Assembly: GCF_020906515.1 (NCBI RefSeq) | Contig: NC_085851.1 | Span: 310,001 to 374,000, forward strand | Length of the DNA: 64,000 nucleotides | DNA from: Vanrija pseudolonga | Taxonomy: Eukaryota; Basidiomycota; Tremellomycetes; Trichosporonales; Trichosporonaceae | Reading direction: 5' to 3' | Shown: positions 61,429 through 64,000 of the stretch, piece after piece | Layout: each line of letters opens with the position of its first letter | Numbering within the stretch: position 1 is the stretch's first letter | The notes under the pieces: model-generated | The model's database searches: none | The model's input: the letters and a program-made list of their open reading frames with translations, nothing else | Told to the model about the DNA's origin: nothing | Position numbers and translations under genes: made by a program

Positions 61429-63356
61429 ATGCGGCGTCGCTGATGCATGTGTCGCCGCTCGCAGCGCAGCTCGCAGCTCGCCGGACACATCCCGAGGTCA
61501 GTGAGGTCACGAGCCAGGGGCAGCCATGGCACACCGAGTCGACTCGTCATGGCAGGTAGGTAGGTGCGTTTGAGCGTCAGGGGTCGGCGCAGCGCAGCGC
61601 TGCCTTGCCTGCCTGCCTGCCTGCCTGTCGCCTGTCGGCAGAAACAACAGGGCTAGCTAGCGCAGTTGAATGCCATCGATAATAATGGGGGGTTGCACGC
61701 GGTACCAGTCGGCGCCATGCCCTGTTTAGAGGTGGTGCTAGTCTGCCCGCGGGCAACGTTGGAGTGGGGCTGTAGCAGGAGCATGATGCATGAGTGGCGA
61801 GACGACCGACGCCTCGCAGCAGCAGACAATAGCCTTTAGCCCCTCTCATTAGGGGGATTGGTTTAATTCGACTCGGGATCTTGCACCCCACCCAGCCCAA
61901 AACTTATTCCAGAAACACGACCGAGGGCAGCTTGGTTGTGGGGGTATTACCTCGGCGTGTGTTCCTGAGCATCGCCCGCCAGTCAGCCAGCCAGCAGCCC
62001 GCTGTACGCCGTTGCCATCTCACTCTACAATCCAATCACACACCCGTCACCATCTCTCTCTCCCTCTCTACCTCCGGCCCTTGCCTCGGCTTCACCCTCC
62101 CCTTCCCCCGTCCCCCTTCCCCCTCCCCCCCTCCCTTCCCCCCACCTTCCTCGCTCGACGCCGCAGCCCCCGGTTGGCTGTCCAGTTGTTCGACTCGGCC
62201 TTCCTTCCCTCCCTCCTCACCGCGCCGCACATTCATTCCAATCAACAAGAACCACCACCTACCACCTTTTGTATTGTAGCATCATTTTTACTACCACTAC
62301 GGCGGATCACATCTCGACGACGACGACTACGCCCCATCACCACAACCCACAACCACACCTACCCCCCACCTCCCCCTCCCTCCACGCTCACTCGGCCCCA
62401 CTCGACACCGCCGTCACCGCCCTATCGCCGCTGGTCGTCCGCCCACCTCTGCTGCTACTTACTTTTGGCAGCATCAAGTCCTTGGCACGCCAGCTGCGCC
62501 TACTGCATAGAGAAGGACACCTCTTGACCGACCGACACACGTACCGGTCACAATTGGCACTTTTTGGAGCGGCACTAGGTGGGTAGGTCGGTTGTACGCT
62601 GCGTGCATGCCATCATGCCATGTCGCCATCGCTAGCATCGTTGCCGTCGTCCACCACGCTCACACAGCATCAGTAATCAGCACCTGCTCCGCCACGCTCG
62701 TCATTGCCTTGTGGTTCAAGTCAGCTGCATCTCGGCACCGCGTGGCGCACACTTTGTGTGCTCCGCTCTATTTCAACCCCCATCGATAACTTCATCTCGC
62801 TCCGAGTAGACCTCGGCCGCCGCCACCCGACCGACGACTAGCCGAGCGCTGCTCGCTCGCTCGCTCCACTGCTCGTGCGCCAGCCCATCTTAGTCTGGAC
62901 AAGAGCATTTCCCGCCATCACCCGCTACCTGCGCAGCAAGCAAGACAAGCGAGAGGCAACAACCGTGCATACGGGTGAACGGGTTTGGCCGGTAACACGC
63001 GCTACCCACCTATCCCCTTGCCGCCGCGCCGCCGTTCATCTAGGCCCACATCACAGACCCCCTCATCGTCGCTCCTGACGGCTCAGGCGCAGTCGACCAC
63101 CACGCCCTCCACACCGCCGCCGCCCTCGCTGGCACGGTGACTCTGACTCGATCCGACGGGTGACGACCCCACCAGGCTCGGACACCTCGACCTCACCCCC
63201 ACCCGCCCCCACCAATCCCCACAGTGACATCGACCTCAAACAGAGCGTACACCAATCTAGGTCGCCCCCTCGACACGTCCGCCGGCTTGACGGCTCCTCC
63301 CTCTCTCTCACCCCCCCCCCCCACCCCACCCCAGTCCCCTCCCTACTGCCATCTCA
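59820..63356. other. Long gene-poor region of about 3.5 kb
   Basis: Between the transporter and the last gene. It holds a pure (CTG)n tract (61335-61428), CTGC runs near 61600-61630 and, from about 62040 to the ATG at 63357, a long pyrimidine-rich stretch with C-runs that looks like the promoter and leader of the last gene. Open frames, including a polyglutamine one on the minus strand, have poor coding character. Confidence 0.45.
61335..61428. repeat. Uninterrupted CTG/CAG trinucleotide repeat, about 31 units
   Basis: A perfect run of GCT/CTG covers about 94 bases. It is not inside any gene I can support. Translated, it gives polyLeu, polyCys or polyAla on the plus strand and polyGln, polySer or polyAla on the minus strand, so open frames run through it in every phase. 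Confidence 0.9.
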
Positions 63357-64000
63357 ATGAGTGGACATGAATCGGCGCCCCGCAGTCCGGCCGCCGTCTC
63401 CCCGCCGCACATGTTTGGCATCTTAGATCGCTCTCCATCGCCCCGAGCGCGTGTCTCGACGCCAAGTCGCCTGCCAAGCATCACACACCACCAGCCGCTC
63501 GAGTTTGACGACATGGGCGGCCCAAGTCGTGTTACGCCAAAGGCAGCAGTGTTCGGCTTCTCACCCCCAAAGGTCGGAGGTACGCTACCTCCACCTGGCT
63601 TGGGAACATCGCCCGTCGCCGCGTCGATCCTCTTGACAAAGGCGGGGGCAGCACGGCCAATCCTCAGCCCCCAGCTCGTCTCGTCGCCCACCGCAGACAG
63701 CCACTTTCCCTTCTTCCCAGATCCTTCAGCTGGAAGCCCAAGACCCACGGCGGTCTTACCTTCCTCGCCCCGCGGCCCAGCAGGCGAGTTTCCCCCACGC
63801 TCGCGCCGCAACTCGGCGGCTATCGTCAGCATCTCCCTGTCGTCGCGCAGCCGCTCAAGAACGCCGCGTGGAAGCGCGTCAGTCCTCCCTGCACGGTCTG
63901 GATCGGGCACGCCAAGTAAAGCCCCAACACCAAGGGCCGAAGTCCCACCATCACTCCTCACAACCGGCAGCGGCGGAGCAGAAGCGTGGGCACCTGGCGT
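63357..64000 (+). CDS. Ser/Pro-rich protein of unknown function, N-terminal part (runs off the window)
   Basis: The ATG at 63357 opens a frame of 214 codons without a stop to the window end. It starts MSGHESAPRSPAAVSPPHMF and continues with many SP/TP sites (ILDRSPSPRARVSTPSRLP, FGFSPPKVGG, ILSPQLVSSPT, RRNSAAIVSISLSSRSRSRT). No domain is recognised in this part. The density of SP, TP and RRxS sites suggests a phosphorylated, largely disordered N-terminus of a regulatory protein. A long pyrimidine-rich leader precedes it. Whether an upstream coding exon exists cannot be told. Confidence 0.6.
   Translation, partial: MSGHESAPRSPAAVSPPHMFGILDRSPSPRARVSTPSRLPSITHHQPLEFDDMGGPSRVTPKAAVFGFSPPKVGGTLPPPGLGTSPVAASILLTKAGAARPILSPQLVSSPTADSHFPFFPDPSAGSPRPTAVLPSSPRGPAGEFPPRSRRNSAAIVSISLSSRSRSRTPRGSASVLPARSGSGTPSKAPTPRAEVPPSLLTTGSGGAEAWAPG

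Noticed and set aside
60295-61488. 397-codon minus-strand frame with 31 glutamines
   Set aside because: The polyQ comes from the CTG repeat, which is open in every phase; the rest is Arg/Ala/Pro/Ser-rich without introns, domains or family resemblance. Judged non-coding.

Overview
The window is nuclear DNA from a GC-rich fungus with very compact genes. Nearly every recognisable gene is interrupted by short introns (about 35-60 nt) with GT..AG ends and CTNAC-like branch points just upstream of the acceptor. Protein similarities judged from memory, and expanded families of F-box-like and unknown small proteins, point to a basidiomycete yeast of the Tremellomycetes, most likely Trichosporonales (inference; no database search was possible). 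No virus-like element, insertion sequence, tRNA, rRNA or CRISPR array was recognised.

Layout. 1-3.6 kb: a tandem array of F-box-like paralogues, one intact, one cut by the window edge, and two truncated copies that look like the product of an internal deletion. 3.7-14.4 kb: a small secreted protein, two WW-domain / Gly-Asn-Gln-rich proteins, an ABHD11-type hydrolase, a prenylcysteine-oxidase-like enzyme and a large serine-rich protein of unknown role. 16.3-23.2 kb: TFIIIC subunit TFC4 (14 exons) and ribosomal protein L3 (uL3). 23.5-28.3 kb: a tandem cluster of five paralogues of a small unknown domain with unrelated N-terminal extensions; one begins with a copy of histone H3 residues 1-21 and another with a degenerate version of the same tail. 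28-32 kb: an unrecognised gene with an in-frame amber codon and a RAD57-like RecA paralogue. 33.8-42.2 kb: cobalamin-independent methionine synthase MET6, a secreted ricin-lectin/GH128 protein, and an ECM4-type glutathione transferase. 43.0-52.4 kb: an acyl-CoA/coumarate-CoA ligase-like enzyme, an unknown Ser/His-rich protein, an NSRP1/CCDC55-like splicing factor, GDP-L-fucose synthase and the peroxisomal import receptor PEX5. 52.8-59.8 kb: an FHA protein with Ki-67-like repeats and a vacuolar-type amino acid transporter. 60-64 kb: a long gene-poor stretch holding a pure (CTG)n repeat of about 31 units, then the start of an unknown Ser/Pro-rich protein that runs off the window.

Most single-copy genes are ordinary housekeeping functions (translation, Pol III transcription, methionine synthesis, recombination, peroxisome import, nucleotide-sugar synthesis) and do not form a pathway cluster. 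The unusual part is the 23.5-28.3 kb cluster. Its five members share a C-terminal domain of about 100 residues with an RPSxxW lead-in motif, three of them share a purine-tract promoter module, and two carry a histone H3 tail-like N-terminus. I read it as a candidate, previously undescribed histone-tail-mimic family.
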